Shown one piece after another: positions 1 to 7,717 of a DNA stretch of 38,868 bases. A program made the translations under genes and the position numbers. Position 1 is the first letter of the stretch, and the number at the start of each line of letters is the position of its first letter. The notes under the pieces are model-generated. The model was not told the origin of the DNA, did no database searches, and worked only from the letters and a program-made list of their open reading frames with translations. The DNA comes from Phycisphaerae bacterium (GTDB lineage: Bacteria > Planctomycetota > Phycisphaerae > UBA1845 > Fen-1342): NCBI GenBank assembly GCA_022072445.1, contig JAJVHV010000030.1, positions 69,971 through 108,838 on the forward strand. Reading direction: 5' to 3'.

Positions 1-302
1 CGGTGGAAAAGCTGCTCAAGGGCGTCCTGGCGTGGCACGAAGTCGTCACACCCAAGGTGCACGCGCTCGGGCTGCTGTTTGACATGGCCGAGCAGGTCGA
101 CTCGTCGCTGGCCGAGCTGCGAGACTCGTGTGAATGGCTGACGCGTTTCGCAATCGACACGCGCTATCCCCACGGCCGCGACCCGACGCCAGAAAAGGCA
201 CTGCAGGCACTCGCAGCCGCCGAAGCAGCGTACCAGTTCGTGCTCAAGCGACTTCCGACCGACACGCACCCGCATCAGACCGCCAATCCGGACGCGCGCT
301 AA
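1..302 (+). CDS. HEPN-domain protein, 3' part (5' end outside window)
   Basis: About 100 C-terminal residues of a protein that starts before the window. The visible frame opens with VEKLLKGVLAWHEVVTPK, which matches the family pattern 'QQA-EKxLKAxL...H' in mid-domain, so the GTG at position 3 is probably an internal Val and not a start. A later CEWLTRFAIDTRYP segment, an acidic/Ala helix (EKALQALAAAEAAYQFV) and the overall spacing fit the C-terminal half of a HEPN helical domain. In the family, HEPN proteins act as RNases or as partners of a nucleotidyltransferase (MNT) in toxin-antitoxin pairs. The clear R-x4-6-H RNase motif is not visible in this part. The stop lies 2 nt before the ATG of the AAA ATPase, so the two may be co-transcribed. 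Identity is fairly sure; function is not. Confidence 0.6.
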   Translation, partial: VEKLLKGVLAWHEVVTPKVHALGLLFDMAEQVDSSLAELRDSCEWLTRFAIDTRYPHGRDPTPEKALQALAAAEAAYQFVLKRLPTDTHPHQTANPDAR

Positions 303-304
303 CT

Positions 305-1447
305 ATGCCCGCCACCTTCGCCACCTTCACGCGCCTCAAAGACAAAGGCATCGCCGCACTCAAGAGCGGCGACTACGCCTCCGCCCGCCCCTATCTCATC
401 CAGGCCGCCGAGTGCATGATCGAGCTGTCCGAAGAAAGCTCCGACGCCGCCAAACGCGCCGAGCAGGAGAGCTACGCCAAGGAGCTCATGGAACTCGCCA
501 AAGACTGCGACCGCAGGATGAAGCGCGGCGGCGGCGCGGGCGGCGGGCCAGGCGGGCGCGGGCGGGGCGAGCGGGCCCGCGACGACAACGACAAAGGCGC
601 CGACGCGTCCGACTGGGTCGTCAAGGAACGCCCCAGCGTCCGCTTCGCCGACGTCGCCGGCCTCGAGGACGTGAAGGAGGAGATTCATCTCAAGATGATC
701 TACCCCTTCCGCCACCCCGAGCTGGCGCAGCACTACGGCATCGACGTCGGCGGCGGGGTGCTGCTTTTCGGCCCCCCCGGCACGGGCAAGACCATGATCG
801 CCAAGGCGATCGCGGGCGAGCTCGAGGCGACGATGTTCGTCATCACGCCGGCCCAGCTCATGAGCAAATGGGTCGGCGAGGCCGAGCAGAACGTGCGCAA
901 GCTCTTCGACGCCGCCAAGAGCGAGGAGAAGAGCATCATCTTCATCGACGAGGTCGAGGCGCTTGTGCCGAAACGGCGCTCCAGCGATAGCACGGTCATG
1001 CAGCGCGTCGTGCCGCAGATCTTGCAGGAGCTGGAGGGTTTCGACCGCAAGGCCGGCCGCGCCCTGCTCTTCATGGGCGCCACCAACGAGCCCTGGAGCC
1101 TCGACACGGCGATGCTGCGGCCGGGCCGGCTCGACGCCAAGATCTACGTGCCGCTGCCCGACGCCGCGGCACGCTTCAAGCTCTTCGAGATTTATCTGGG
1201 CAAGCGCCCGCTGGCCGACGACGTCGATCTGGCCGCACTGGCCGAGAAAACCGACGGCTACAGCGGGGCCGACATCAAGGCCGTCTGCAACCGTTCCGCA
1301 AGTGAGCTCTTTTTGGAATCGGTGCAGGGCGCCGAACCGCGTAAAATCACTCTGCGGGACATCCTCAGCGCCATCGAGCGCACGCCGCCCTCGGTGACGC
1401 GCAAGGATTGCGAGAAATACGACGCCTGGGCCGCGCAGCAGAGCTGA
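305..1447 (+). CDS. Vps4-like AAA ATPase with N-terminal MIT-like domain
   Basis: 380 residues from the ATG at 305; an earlier in-frame start at 134 would give an Arg-rich extension inside the HEPN gene and is rejected. Residues 1-75 form an amphipathic three-helix pattern (LKDKGIAALKSGDYASARPY ... ELMELAKDCDRRMKRG) much like the MIT domain of eukaryotic Vps4/katanin. A Gly/Arg-rich linker follows (about 77-95), then a single AAA module: Walker A GPPGTGKT at 156-163, pore-region KWVGEAEQNVRKLFD, Walker B IIFIDE at 211-216, sensor GATNEP, LRPGRLD with the arginine finger, and the YSGADIKAVCNRS lid. The C-terminus (ERTPPSVTRKDCEKYDAWA) resembles the Vps4 C-terminal helix. In Vps4 the MIT domain recruits substrates and the hexamer pulls ESCRT-III polymers apart. 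A similar protein-remodelling role at a membrane, with the SPFH-like protein encoded just downstream, is inferred. An FtsH-like or general MoxR-type role is less likely because there is no protease domain. Confidence 0.85.
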   Translation: MPATFATFTRLKDKGIAALKSGDYASARPYLIQAAECMIELSEESSDAAKRAEQESYAKELMELAKDCDRRMKRGGGAGGGPGGRGRGERARDDNDKGADASDWVVKERPSVRFADVAGLEDVKEEIHLKMIYPFRHPELAQHYGIDVGGGVLLFGPPGTGKTMIAKAIAGELEATMFVITPAQLMSKWVGEAEQNVRKLFDAAKSEEKSIIFIDEVEALVPKRRSSDSTVMQRVVPQILQELEGFDRKAGRALLFMGATNEPWSLDTAMLRPGRLDAKIYVPLPDAAARFKLFEIYLGKRPLADDVDLAALAEKTDGYSGADIKAVCNRSASELFLESVQGAEPRKITLRDILSAIERTPPSVTRKDCEKYDAWAAQQS

Positions 1448-1508
1448 TCCCGGCAGCCCGTTCTCGCGCGGCCGCGACCGCAACGCGAAAGGCGCCCCGG
1501 CCGTTCGG

Positions 1509-1796
1509 ATGGTGAACATGAACGCCGCCCCCCATCGCACAGCCGAATGTGGCACAGCCGCCCCCGGCTGTGAATCTAGCACAGCCGCCCCCGGCTGTGT
1601 CGGGCTGACCGGCACCGGCACGCGGCGCGCCGCCGCTGCCACCTCGCGGCTGGCCGCCCTGCTGGCCGTCGGCCTCTTCGCCGTCCTGCTCGCCGCGCTC
1701 TACTACAACGCCTGCCAGGTGCAGCGCGAGATGTTTGGCTTTGCCGGCGGCGGCAGCCCGTCGAACGACGCCGCCGCATCGCGAGGCTCCCCATGA
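1509..1796 (+). CDS. Small single-pass membrane protein of unknown function
   Basis: 95 residues. One hydrophobic helix, LAALLAVGLFAVLLAALYYN (about 49-68), is followed by a short polar tail ending in a Gly/Ser/Ala-rich stretch. The N-terminal third is not natural-looking protein: it reads two copies of TAAPGC encoded by a perfect hairpin repeat (1553-1599), 27 nt apart and in frame. The stop codon overlaps the next start (ATGA at 1793-1796), so it is probably translationally coupled to the SPFH-propeller gene and may anchor or regulate it. ATGs at 1509 and 1518 are the only usual starts before the helix; a later non-standard start that skips the repeats cannot be excluded. No family was recognised. 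Confidence 0.5.
   Translation: MVNMNAAPHRTAECGTAAPGCESSTAAPGCVGLTGTGTRRAAAATSRLAALLAVGLFAVLLAALYYNACQVQREMFGFAGGGSPSNDAAASRGSP
1553..1599 (+). repeat. Two in-frame copies of a CACAGCCG-CCCC-CGGCTGTG hairpin
   Basis: Perfect 8-bp stems with a CCCC loop at 1553-1572 and 1580-1599. The start-to-start spacing of 27 nt keeps the reading frame. A truncated third copy (CACAGCCG only) sits just before, at 1538-1545. The same stem recurs near 18801-18820 and, in variant form, at 13413-13440, 18867-18960 and 31058-31080, so it belongs to a dispersed family. Confidence 0.8.
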
Positions 1797-3988
1797 CGCG
1801 CGACCGCGTGCGAGAGTTGAGCAGCCCGCAGCTCTTCGCGACCACATTCGCCGGCCGAGAGTGGCCGCGTTCGCTCCTCTCGCGCGTCGCCGTCCCGGTC
1901 GGTTGGTTGGCGCTGCTCGAGACCAGCGACGGCCGCCGCCGGCTTCTCGCCGCGGGCGAGGACCCCGACGCCGACGACGCCGATCGGCTGACGTTGGTCC
2001 GCGATTCGTCGCAGACCGTGCGCGTGGCGCAGGATCGCCTCGACGCCCGCGACGGCCACAGCGTGTCAGCGGCTTGCGAGCTGCGCGTGCGCTGCCGCCC
2101 GAATGAGGACGATCTCAGCGCGTTTCGACGAGCCATGCTCGGCCGCGGCGACTTGCCGGTCGCCGAGCTCGAGTCCGCCGTCGCCGCCGTCGCCGCCCCG
2201 GCGATCCGCGCCTTCGTGCGGCAGCGCGAAGCCGCCGCGCTCGTGCGGCACGACCGCCGCGGCGACCTGCTCGACTTCCTGCGCGGCGAACTGAAGCGCT
2301 TTGCGTTCGAGTCGGGCGTGTCGATCGACCTGGTCGCGCGGGCCGACTTTTCGAGCCGCGGGCTGATCGAACAGGAAGCCCTGCAGCGCGACGCCGAGCG
2401 GCGCTTGGACCAGATTCGCGCGCGCGAAATGGTCGAGCAGGCGGCGCTGCAGGCCACGCAGCGACGGCTCAGCGAGCTAAGCGGCGTGTTTGAGAAGCTT
2501 CAGACCGCCGCCGCCGGCGCCGCGGGCGACGCCGGCCGTTGGCGCGAGCTCCTGCCGACGCTCTCGCCGGCCGAACGTGGGCGCCTGCTGGAGAATCTGT
2601 GGCGGCTGACGCCCAATCGCAGCGTCGCAGCGGCGATCGTCGCAGTCAGCGGGATGGAGCTGGTCTGGCTCGACCCGCTCGAACCAAACAACATCACCCG
2701 GCGTCTGACGCTTCCCGACGACCTCGGCGGCCTGCGTTCGGTCAGCTACTGCCGGGGCAGCGCCGACGCGATCGAGCGACAAAGCGACGAAGCGATGAAG
2801 CGTCAAAGCGAGCTTGTCGCGAACAACGTCGCCAGCCGAGCCCCGACCATGAGGGCGAGCGAGGAGCGAGCCCGAATGGAGGGGTCCGACCTGGGCGTGC
2901 CTCCGGACTCGGCGCATGACGCCCCGAGCCGAGCCCCGACCGTCAGGGAGGGGTTCGACCTGAGTGTGCCCCAGAACTCGGCACATCGCGCCCCCAGCCG
3001 AGCCCCGACCGTCAGGGAGGGGTTCGACCTGAGTGTGCCCCAGAACTCGGCACATCGCGCCCCGAGCCGAGCCCCGACCATGAGGGCGAGCGAGGAGCGA
3101 GCCCGAATGGAGGGGTTCGACCTGAGTGTGCCTTCCGACTCGGCGCATGATCACGCCCCCGCCGTCCTGCTCGTTGGCGCCGCCACCGGCGTCTGGGAAA
3201 TCGACCCCGACTCCGGCGACGTCATCCGCCGCCATGCCGTGCCCGACGCCGGCCGCCCGCGCACCGGCTTCAACGCCGCCGTCCGCGTGGGTGATCGAAT
3301 CTACGCGACGCACTCGCAACTGGGCTTCTGGTGGTGGCCGATCGACGACCCGCTGAACTGCCACGCCCCGCTGCGCCCGCAGAATGGTCTGCCGAAGTCG
3401 ATCCGCGCCGTCGCCGACGCCGGCGACGGCCGTGTCGCCTTCGCCGCCGACGATGTCGTGTATCTCTACGACGCGGCCCGCGAACAGCTTGTTCCCCGCA
3501 CGCCGCTCGGCGCCGAAGTAACCCATCTCGCGTGCCTCGACGGACGCCTCTTCGTGGCGACCGCCCGCGGCATGATTCTGCACGATCGCCTCGACGGTTC
3601 GCAGGAGGTCTGGGAAGTCGTGCACCGCGCCGCCGGCGCGGTCGAGTCGCTCGCCATCCGCCGCTGGAACGATCTGCTGGAGCTGGTCATTCCAGCCGGA
3701 ATGCAAGGCGTGCTGGGTGTCTATCCCGACGAGCAGGTCGCGGCCGGCCTGCTGGCGACGCGCTTCCCGATCCGCCGTGCTTGGGCCTGTGACGATTGTG
3801 TGCTGGCGCTCGATGATCAGCGCGAGCGCCTGGTCGTCACGAACCTGAACATGCCGCAGCGCAGCGGCCGCGACGTGCCGATCGCGCGCCTGCTCGGCCG
3901 CTCGATCCAGGACGCCTGTCTGATCACCCAGCGGCGGAATTCCGACGCCGGCGTCAAGCCCGCCCGGCCTGACCGAAACGAGGCGTGA
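1793..3988 (+). CDS. SPFH/band-7-like protein with coiled coil and C-terminal beta-propeller
   Basis: 731 residues. Residues about 25-190 follow the SPFH (stomatin/prohibitin/flotillin) pattern: a VAVPVGWLALLETSDGRRR strand pair, TLVRDSSQTVRV, LDARDGHSVSAACELRVR, then helices and FESGVSIDLVARADF. A charged coiled coil (EALQRDAERRLDQIRARE, about 190-250) comes next. Residues about 347-453 are four tandem peptide repeats (SRAPTVREGFDLSVP...) encoded by a dispersed DNA repeat. From about 455 there are WD/PQQ-like blades (VLLVGAATGVWEIDPDSG, VYLYDAAREQLVP, RLFVATARGMILHD), i.e. a predicted propeller of roughly 270 residues. SPFH proteins form ring or cage scaffolds at membranes, often with an AAA protein (HflKC-FtsH). 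Pairing with the upstream AAA ATPase suggests a scaffold-remodeller module. No transmembrane segment is visible here; the overlapping small gene could supply it. The SPFH assignment is by pattern only. Confidence 0.65.
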   Translation: MTRDRVRELSSPQLFATTFAGREWPRSLLSRVAVPVGWLALLETSDGRRRLLAAGEDPDADDADRLTLVRDSSQTVRVAQDRLDARDGHSVSAACELRVRCRPNEDDLSAFRRAMLGRGDLPVAELESAVAAVAAPAIRAFVRQREAAALVRHDRRGDLLDFLRGELKRFAFESGVSIDLVARADFSSRGLIEQEALQRDAERRLDQIRAREMVEQAALQATQRRLSELSGVFEKLQTAAAGAAGDAGRWRELLPTLSPAERGRLLENLWRLTPNRSVAAAIVAVSGMELVWLDPLEPNNITRRLTLPDDLGGLRSVSYCRGSADAIERQSDEAMKRQSELVANNVASRAPTMRASEERARMEGSDLGVPPDSAHDAPSRAPTVREGFDLSVPQNSAHRAPSRAPTVREGFDLSVPQNSAHRAPSRAPTMRASEERARMEGFDLSVPSDSAHDHAPAVLLVGAATGVWEIDPDSGDVIRRHAVPDAGRPRTGFNAAVRVGDRIYATHSQLGFWWWPIDDPLNCHAPLRPQNGLPKSIRAVADAGDGRVAFAADDVVYLYDAAREQLVPRTPLGAEVTHLACLDGRLFVATARGMILHDRLDGSQEVWEVVHRAAGAVESLAIRRWNDLLELVIPAGMQGVLGVYPDEQVAAGLLATRFPIRRAWACDDCVLALDDQRERLVVTNLNMPQRSGRDVPIARLLGRSIQDACLITQRRNSDAGVKPARPDRNEA
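2831..3150 (+). repeat. Four tandem in-frame SRAPT(V/M)RE repeats inside the SPFH-propeller gene
   Basis: The repeated core AGCCCCGACC starts at 2839, 2932, 3001 and 3070. The two middle units are 69 nt and almost identical. The outer two carry a 24-nt insert (GCGAGCGAGGAGCGAGCCCG type), the first interval being 93 nt. All lengths are multiples of three, so the frame stays open. The core GAGCCCCGACCGT-AGGGAGGGG is shared with the intergenic array at 38060-38868. Confidence 0.9.
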
Positions 3989-4010
3989 GACGCATCGCGC
4001 GTCCCACGCC
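3982..4010. terminator. Hairpin between convergent genes
   Basis: GGCGTGAGAC (3982-3991) pairs with GTCCCACGCC (4001-4010) over 10 bp with one A-C mismatch and a 9-nt loop. It overlaps the stop codon of the SPFH-propeller gene and lies before the convergent subtilase stop at 4044. There is no clear T tract, so it may act as a bidirectional terminator or an mRNA end stabiliser. Confidence 0.5.
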
Positions 4011-4043
4011 CTGGGTTTCACGTGCTGCTTGTCGCCGCAATGC

Positions 4044-6134
4044 CTACGGCACGCGATACCACGCCCAGCCGACCGCTCGCGGGCTGCTCGTGCAGCGGAA
4101 ACGCACCACCTGAATCTGGTACGTTCCGCTGATCGTCGGCGTGAAGTCGGCGATCTCGAACGTGTTGTCGATGCTGAACGGCGCGAAGATCAGCGTGCCG
4201 TTCGGAGCCACCAGCCGCAGGTCCAGATCGGTCGACGGACGGTCGGCATAGGCGGCGTCGTTGGGGTTGCTCAGCCACGTGACGCAGACGCGCGTCCGCT
4301 TGCCGGCGACCAGCGACGCCGTCCCAACGGTCTGCACCACGGGCTGCGTGCAGTCGTAGGAGTAGCCGCCCCAGTTGCCGGTGGTGGTGCGCTGCGCGAC
4401 CTGCACGGCCAGCAGCGAATCCATCCCGCCGGCCCCGTCCCTGTCGCTCAGACGGGCGTCGCCCTCGATGTTGTGCATGGCGGTGCACATCAGGATGGCC
4501 TTGACCGCTTCCGGCCAGCCCGGCAGGTTCAGGATGTTCTGACCCAGCATGGTGGCGGCGGTGCCGGCGACGGCCGGGGCCGCGAAGCTGGTGCCCATGT
4601 TGACGTTGCCGACCCACGGGTTGGCGGTGCTCAGCATGCTCAGACCCTGATAGAACGGCGCGCTGCTCAGCGGGCGGACCCCACCAGGAGCGGCGATCTC
4701 CGGCTTCTGACGGTCGAAGCTCAGCGAACGCGGATTACGGAAGCTGGAAAAGTCGCTCATCGTGTCGCCAGTCCAGCTCGTGGTGTTCCACGTGTCGTAC
4801 GAGCCGACCGAGATGACGTTGTAGCCCAGGGCCGGCGAGATGCAGTTCTGCGTACGGTTGCCCCAGATGCCCGAGTTATTGCCGCATGCCACGACCACCG
4901 GCCGCACGCGGTTGTACACCAGCGCGTCGTACACCTTGTCGATCGCCGTCGGGTTGGCCGCGAATCCGTCGGCCGGAATCGCGTCCTGATCGCCGCCGAA
5001 GCTGCAATTGATCAGATGCGTGAGATTGTTGAAGCACGCATTGGCGACGGATTCGAGCTCGGCCCAGCTTGTACCGCTGCCGCAGAACATCCGGCAGTTC
5101 GGCGCGAAGCCGCGCGTCGAGGAGTGGCTGCTGCCGATCATGCCGGCGACCGCCGTGCCGTGCGAATCGAAGAACCCCCGGTTCGTCAGGCGCGTGATGC
5201 GTCCGGCGAGGAACGGGTTGGCGACCTGCACGTCGCCGCCGACCTCGACGATGCCGACGCGCGTGTTGGTGCCGCGAGCGCCCCAGTTGCTCTCGGCCAG
5301 GTTCATCCGGGACGTGATCCGCGAAATCGCCTGAAGCTGCTCAACTGGGAATTCCTCGTAGACCCGCTGCACTTCCGCCAGGGTCGCGACCGCGTCGATC
5401 TCGGACTTGGTCAGGTCGGCGTGAATCACCGGCACGAACTCGTTCGTTTCGAACGCGACGTTCATGCCCTCCATCGCCTGCACCACCGGCGCGATCGCCG
5501 CCGCGATCTGCTCGCGACAGACCGCGTCATTGCGCTCGAACATCCCGTCGATGTCTGCGGGAGTCTTGCCGGCCGGGTCCGGACGCTCGGGCGCGAAATC
5601 CTCGGCGACGTTCACCCAGATCGCGACGGTGACGCGCTCGTCATCGCCGCTGCCCTGAAGCGTGGCATGCAGCGCGGCGTCGAGCTTGCCGTACTTCGCG
5701 GCATACGCGGCCGCCTCGTCCTGCTCGACCTGGTCCAGATCGAGCGCCTCGCCCGAATCGTTCAGCGCGATCAGCAGGTACTCGTCGCGGGCGTCGTCGG
5801 CCACTTTGTACACGTACACGTCGGTCGCGCTGTGCGTGTAGTGCAGCACGGCCGAATGCAGGATCGAGAGACTGTCCGCGCTGCCGAGCTGGCCGGCGGC
5901 GGACTCGAGCGCCAGCGGCTCAAGCGCCGCGAGCATCAACTGCTCGACCGTCGGGTCGGCGTCCTCGACGACGACCGCCGGCGCGATGCGCGACTCTTCC
6001 TGCGGCACAAACGGAACAATGTCGCGCGCCGCGGCCGGGCTGCACGTCAGCGCCGCGGCCGACAGGGCGCGGACGATCGCGGTGCCGCGCGTTCCGAGAA
6101 TACGAGTGATCAGGTTTCTGCGTGAGCGGTACAT
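4044..6134 (-). CDS. Exported subtilisin-like (S8) serine protease with unusual Glu at the Asp site
   Basis: 696 residues from the ATG at 6134, chosen because AAAGGAAATGCC precedes it and because it opens with a basic then hydrophobic leader (MYRSRRNLITRILG ... ALSAAALTCSPAAA), a likely signal peptide. An upstream ATG at 6206 lacks this logic. Residues about 40-270 form a propeptide/N-terminal region. The peptidase core shows TRVGIVEVGGDV (Glu297 where S8 enzymes have Asp in 'IDTG'), HGTAVAGMIG (His325), ACGNNSG (oxyanion Asn near 419) and GTSFAAPAVAG (Ser516). The C-terminal 100 residues (LRLVAPNGTLIF ... GTYQIQVVRF) look like a PPC/P-type beta domain common after exported S8 enzymes. It probably degrades extracellular or periplasmic protein. 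If Glu297 cannot replace Asp, it may be weak or non-catalytic. It stands alone on the minus strand. Confidence 0.9.
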   Translation of the reverse strand: MYRSRRNLITRILGTRGTAIVRALSAAALTCSPAAARDIVPFVPQEESRIAPAVVVEDADPTVEQLMLAALEPLALESAAGQLGSADSLSILHSAVLHYTHSATDVYVYKVADDARDEYLLIALNDSGEALDLDQVEQDEAAAYAAKYGKLDAALHATLQGSGDDERVTVAIWVNVAEDFAPERPDPAGKTPADIDGMFERNDAVCREQIAAAIAPVVQAMEGMNVAFETNEFVPVIHADLTKSEIDAVATLAEVQRVYEEFPVEQLQAISRITSRMNLAESNWGARGTNTRVGIVEVGGDVQVANPFLAGRITRLTNRGFFDSHGTAVAGMIGSSHSSTRGFAPNCRMFCGSGTSWAELESVANACFNNLTHLINCSFGGDQDAIPADGFAANPTAIDKVYDALVYNRVRPVVVACGNNSGIWGNRTQNCISPALGYNVISVGSYDTWNTTSWTGDTMSDFSSFRNPRSLSFDRQKPEIAAPGGVRPLSSAPFYQGLSMLSTANPWVGNVNMGTSFAAPAVAGTAATMLGQNILNLPGWPEAVKAILMCTAMHNIEGDARLSDRDGAGGMDSLLAVQVAQRTTTGNWGGYSYDCTQPVVQTVGTASLVAGKRTRVCVTWLSNPNDAAYADRPSTDLDLRLVAPNGTLIFAPFSIDNTFEIADFTPTISGTYQIQVVRFRCTSSPRAVGWAWYRVP

Positions 6135-6385
6135 GGCATTTCCTTTCGTCGTGCTGTGGGTCAGGGAATCGAGGCGTCCTGTGCGATGAGGCTTGCCGTG
6201 CAACATGGGTGGTTCCTGCCTGTCTGGTTTGAGTGCCCGTCAGTTCCGCGCCGCACGCTGCGGCGACAGGTCCCAAACGGCGGGGATACCCCCGACCTCA
6301 CGCGCGAACGACTGAAAATCACACCATCCCCACCGCGGCGCAGCCCGCGGCGGTCCGGTACACTCGTCCGCGGGAGCGGCAGCGC

Positions 6386-7471
6386 ATGGACGTCGTCGAG
6401 CTGGTCAACGAGCTGATGCGCCGGGCGGTCGCGGCCCGCGCCAGCGACGTGCACTTCGAGCCGGGGCCGCGGGAAATGCGCGTCCGGTTTCGCGTCGACT
6501 CGTTACTGCACGATGCCGAAACGCTCCCGGCGGCGATCGGACCCAACGTCGTCGCGCGGTTGAAAGTGATGGCCGGACTGCTCACGTATCGGACCGATAC
6601 GCCGCAGGAGGGCAGCATCCCGCCCGACCCGGCCGTGGTGCCCTTCGACGTGCGAGTGGCGACGTTTCCGACCGTGCGCGGCGAGCGGGTGGTGCTGCGG
6701 TTTCTGGCGCTGCGTTGCGAGCTGCGGGCGCTGGACGAGCTGGGGTTCGGCCCGGAGCTGGTGGCGGACATTCGCGGACTGCTGGCGCAGCCGCAGGGGC
6801 TGATCATCGTTTGCGGACCCGCGGGCAGCGGCAAGACCACCACGCTGTGCGCCATGCTGAGCGAGATTCAGCGCACGTCGCCGGCGTCGAGCATTCTCGC
6901 GATCGAAGACCCGGTGGAAATCCGGCTGGAGGGCGTGACGCAGATCGAAGTCGCTCCGGAGCGCGGGCTGACGTACGGCGTGGCGCTGCGGAGTCTGCTG
7001 CGGCAGGATCCGCAAGTGCTGATGATCGGGGAGGTTCGCGACGCGGACACGGCGCGGCTGGTGGTGGAGGCGGCGCTGACGGGGCACCTGCTGCTGACGT
7101 CGATGCACAGCGGCTCGGCGGTGGAGGGGCTGGTGCGGCTGCGCGAGATGGGGCTGCCGGCGTACCAGTTGACGAGCACGGTGCAGGCGCTGCTCTCGCA
7201 GCGGCTGCTGCGGACGGTGTGCGCGCGGTGCGGCGGCGGGGCGGCGGCGCGCGGCTGCGCGGGGTGCGGCGGGACGGGGTACAGCGGCCGCACGGCGATC
7301 GGGCAATTGCTGACGATGTCGGCCGGGCTGCGGCGGGCGCTGCTGAGCGACGCGGACGTCGAGCGGCTGTCGGGGCACGATCCGGGGCGCGCGGCGTTGC
7401 GGGCGGAAGCGCGGCGGTGGGTGGAGCGCGGGCGGACGACCGAAGCGGAGGTTTCGCGCGTTCTGGGGTGA
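6386..7471 (+). CDS. gspE: GspE/PilB-type secretion ATPase, short form
   Basis: 361 residues from the ATG at 6386, preceded by GGGAG; an in-frame extension to 6233 lacks family similarity. It has ASDVHFEP (19-26) of the N2 domain, Walker A GPAGSGKT (144-151), the Asp box AIEDPVEI, Walker B LMIGEVRDADT, the His box LLLTSMHSGSA, and a zinc-binding tetracysteine insert CARCGGG...CAGCGG near 280-300. Known family members of about 500-570 residues power assembly of a (pseudo)pilus from the inner membrane. This one lacks the usual N-terminal N1 domain that docks to GspL/PilM-type partners, and no such partner is encoded nearby. It is the first gene of a run of six that includes two GspF and three pilin-like genes. 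A TACACT box at 6359-6364 could be its -10. Confidence 0.93.
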   Translation: MDVVELVNELMRRAVAARASDVHFEPGPREMRVRFRVDSLLHDAETLPAAIGPNVVARLKVMAGLLTYRTDTPQEGSIPPDPAVVPFDVRVATFPTVRGERVVLRFLALRCELRALDELGFGPELVADIRGLLAQPQGLIIVCGPAGSGKTTTLCAMLSEIQRTSPASSILAIEDPVEIRLEGVTQIEVAPERGLTYGVALRSLLRQDPQVLMIGEVRDADTARLVVEAALTGHLLLTSMHSGSAVEGLVRLREMGLPAYQLTSTVQALLSQRLLRTVCARCGGGAAARGCAGCGGTGYSGRTAIGQLLTMSAGLRRALLSDADVERLSGHDPGRAALRAEARRWVERGRTTEAEVSRVLG

Positions 7472-7717
7472 CCGGTGGCCCAGCGAGCGATAACGGGCGG
7501 CGAGGCAGTTGAGCGTCGTCATGTTCATAGTTTAGCACAGTTTTCTAGAAAAGCAAGCACCGGTGCTGGAAATGTGCCGCGGTCCGGTAACGGGGTCCGG
7601 GGTCCAGGGCGCGGGCACGGGGGCCCGGCGCCACTTGTGGGAAAGAGGGAGCTTCGGTGTAATGAGGGCGCGGAGAGGCCGCCGATGGGGCGGCGTTCTT
7701 CGCACGGGAGTCACGCC
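7472..7717 (+). other. Gap inside secretion operon with AT-rich island
   Basis: The 246 nt between gspE and gspF are long for this otherwise overlapping operon. They contain an AT-rich patch (about 7519-7556, including TTTAGCACAGTTTTCTAGAA) in a very GC-rich setting, which could hold a secondary promoter or a protein-binding site. No convincing -35/-10 pair was found. The frame is open upstream of gspF, but the encoded peptide is not GspF-like. Confidence 0.3.

Noticed and set aside
134-304. Upstream start for the AAA ATPase
   Set aside because: It would overlap the HEPN gene and add an Arg-rich non-conserved leader; the MIT-like domain begins right after the ATG at 305.
4029-6125. 698-residue plus-strand frame opposite the subtilase
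   Set aside because: It is a shadow of the subtilase gene in high-GC DNA, with Arg/His/Val-rich composition and no domain.
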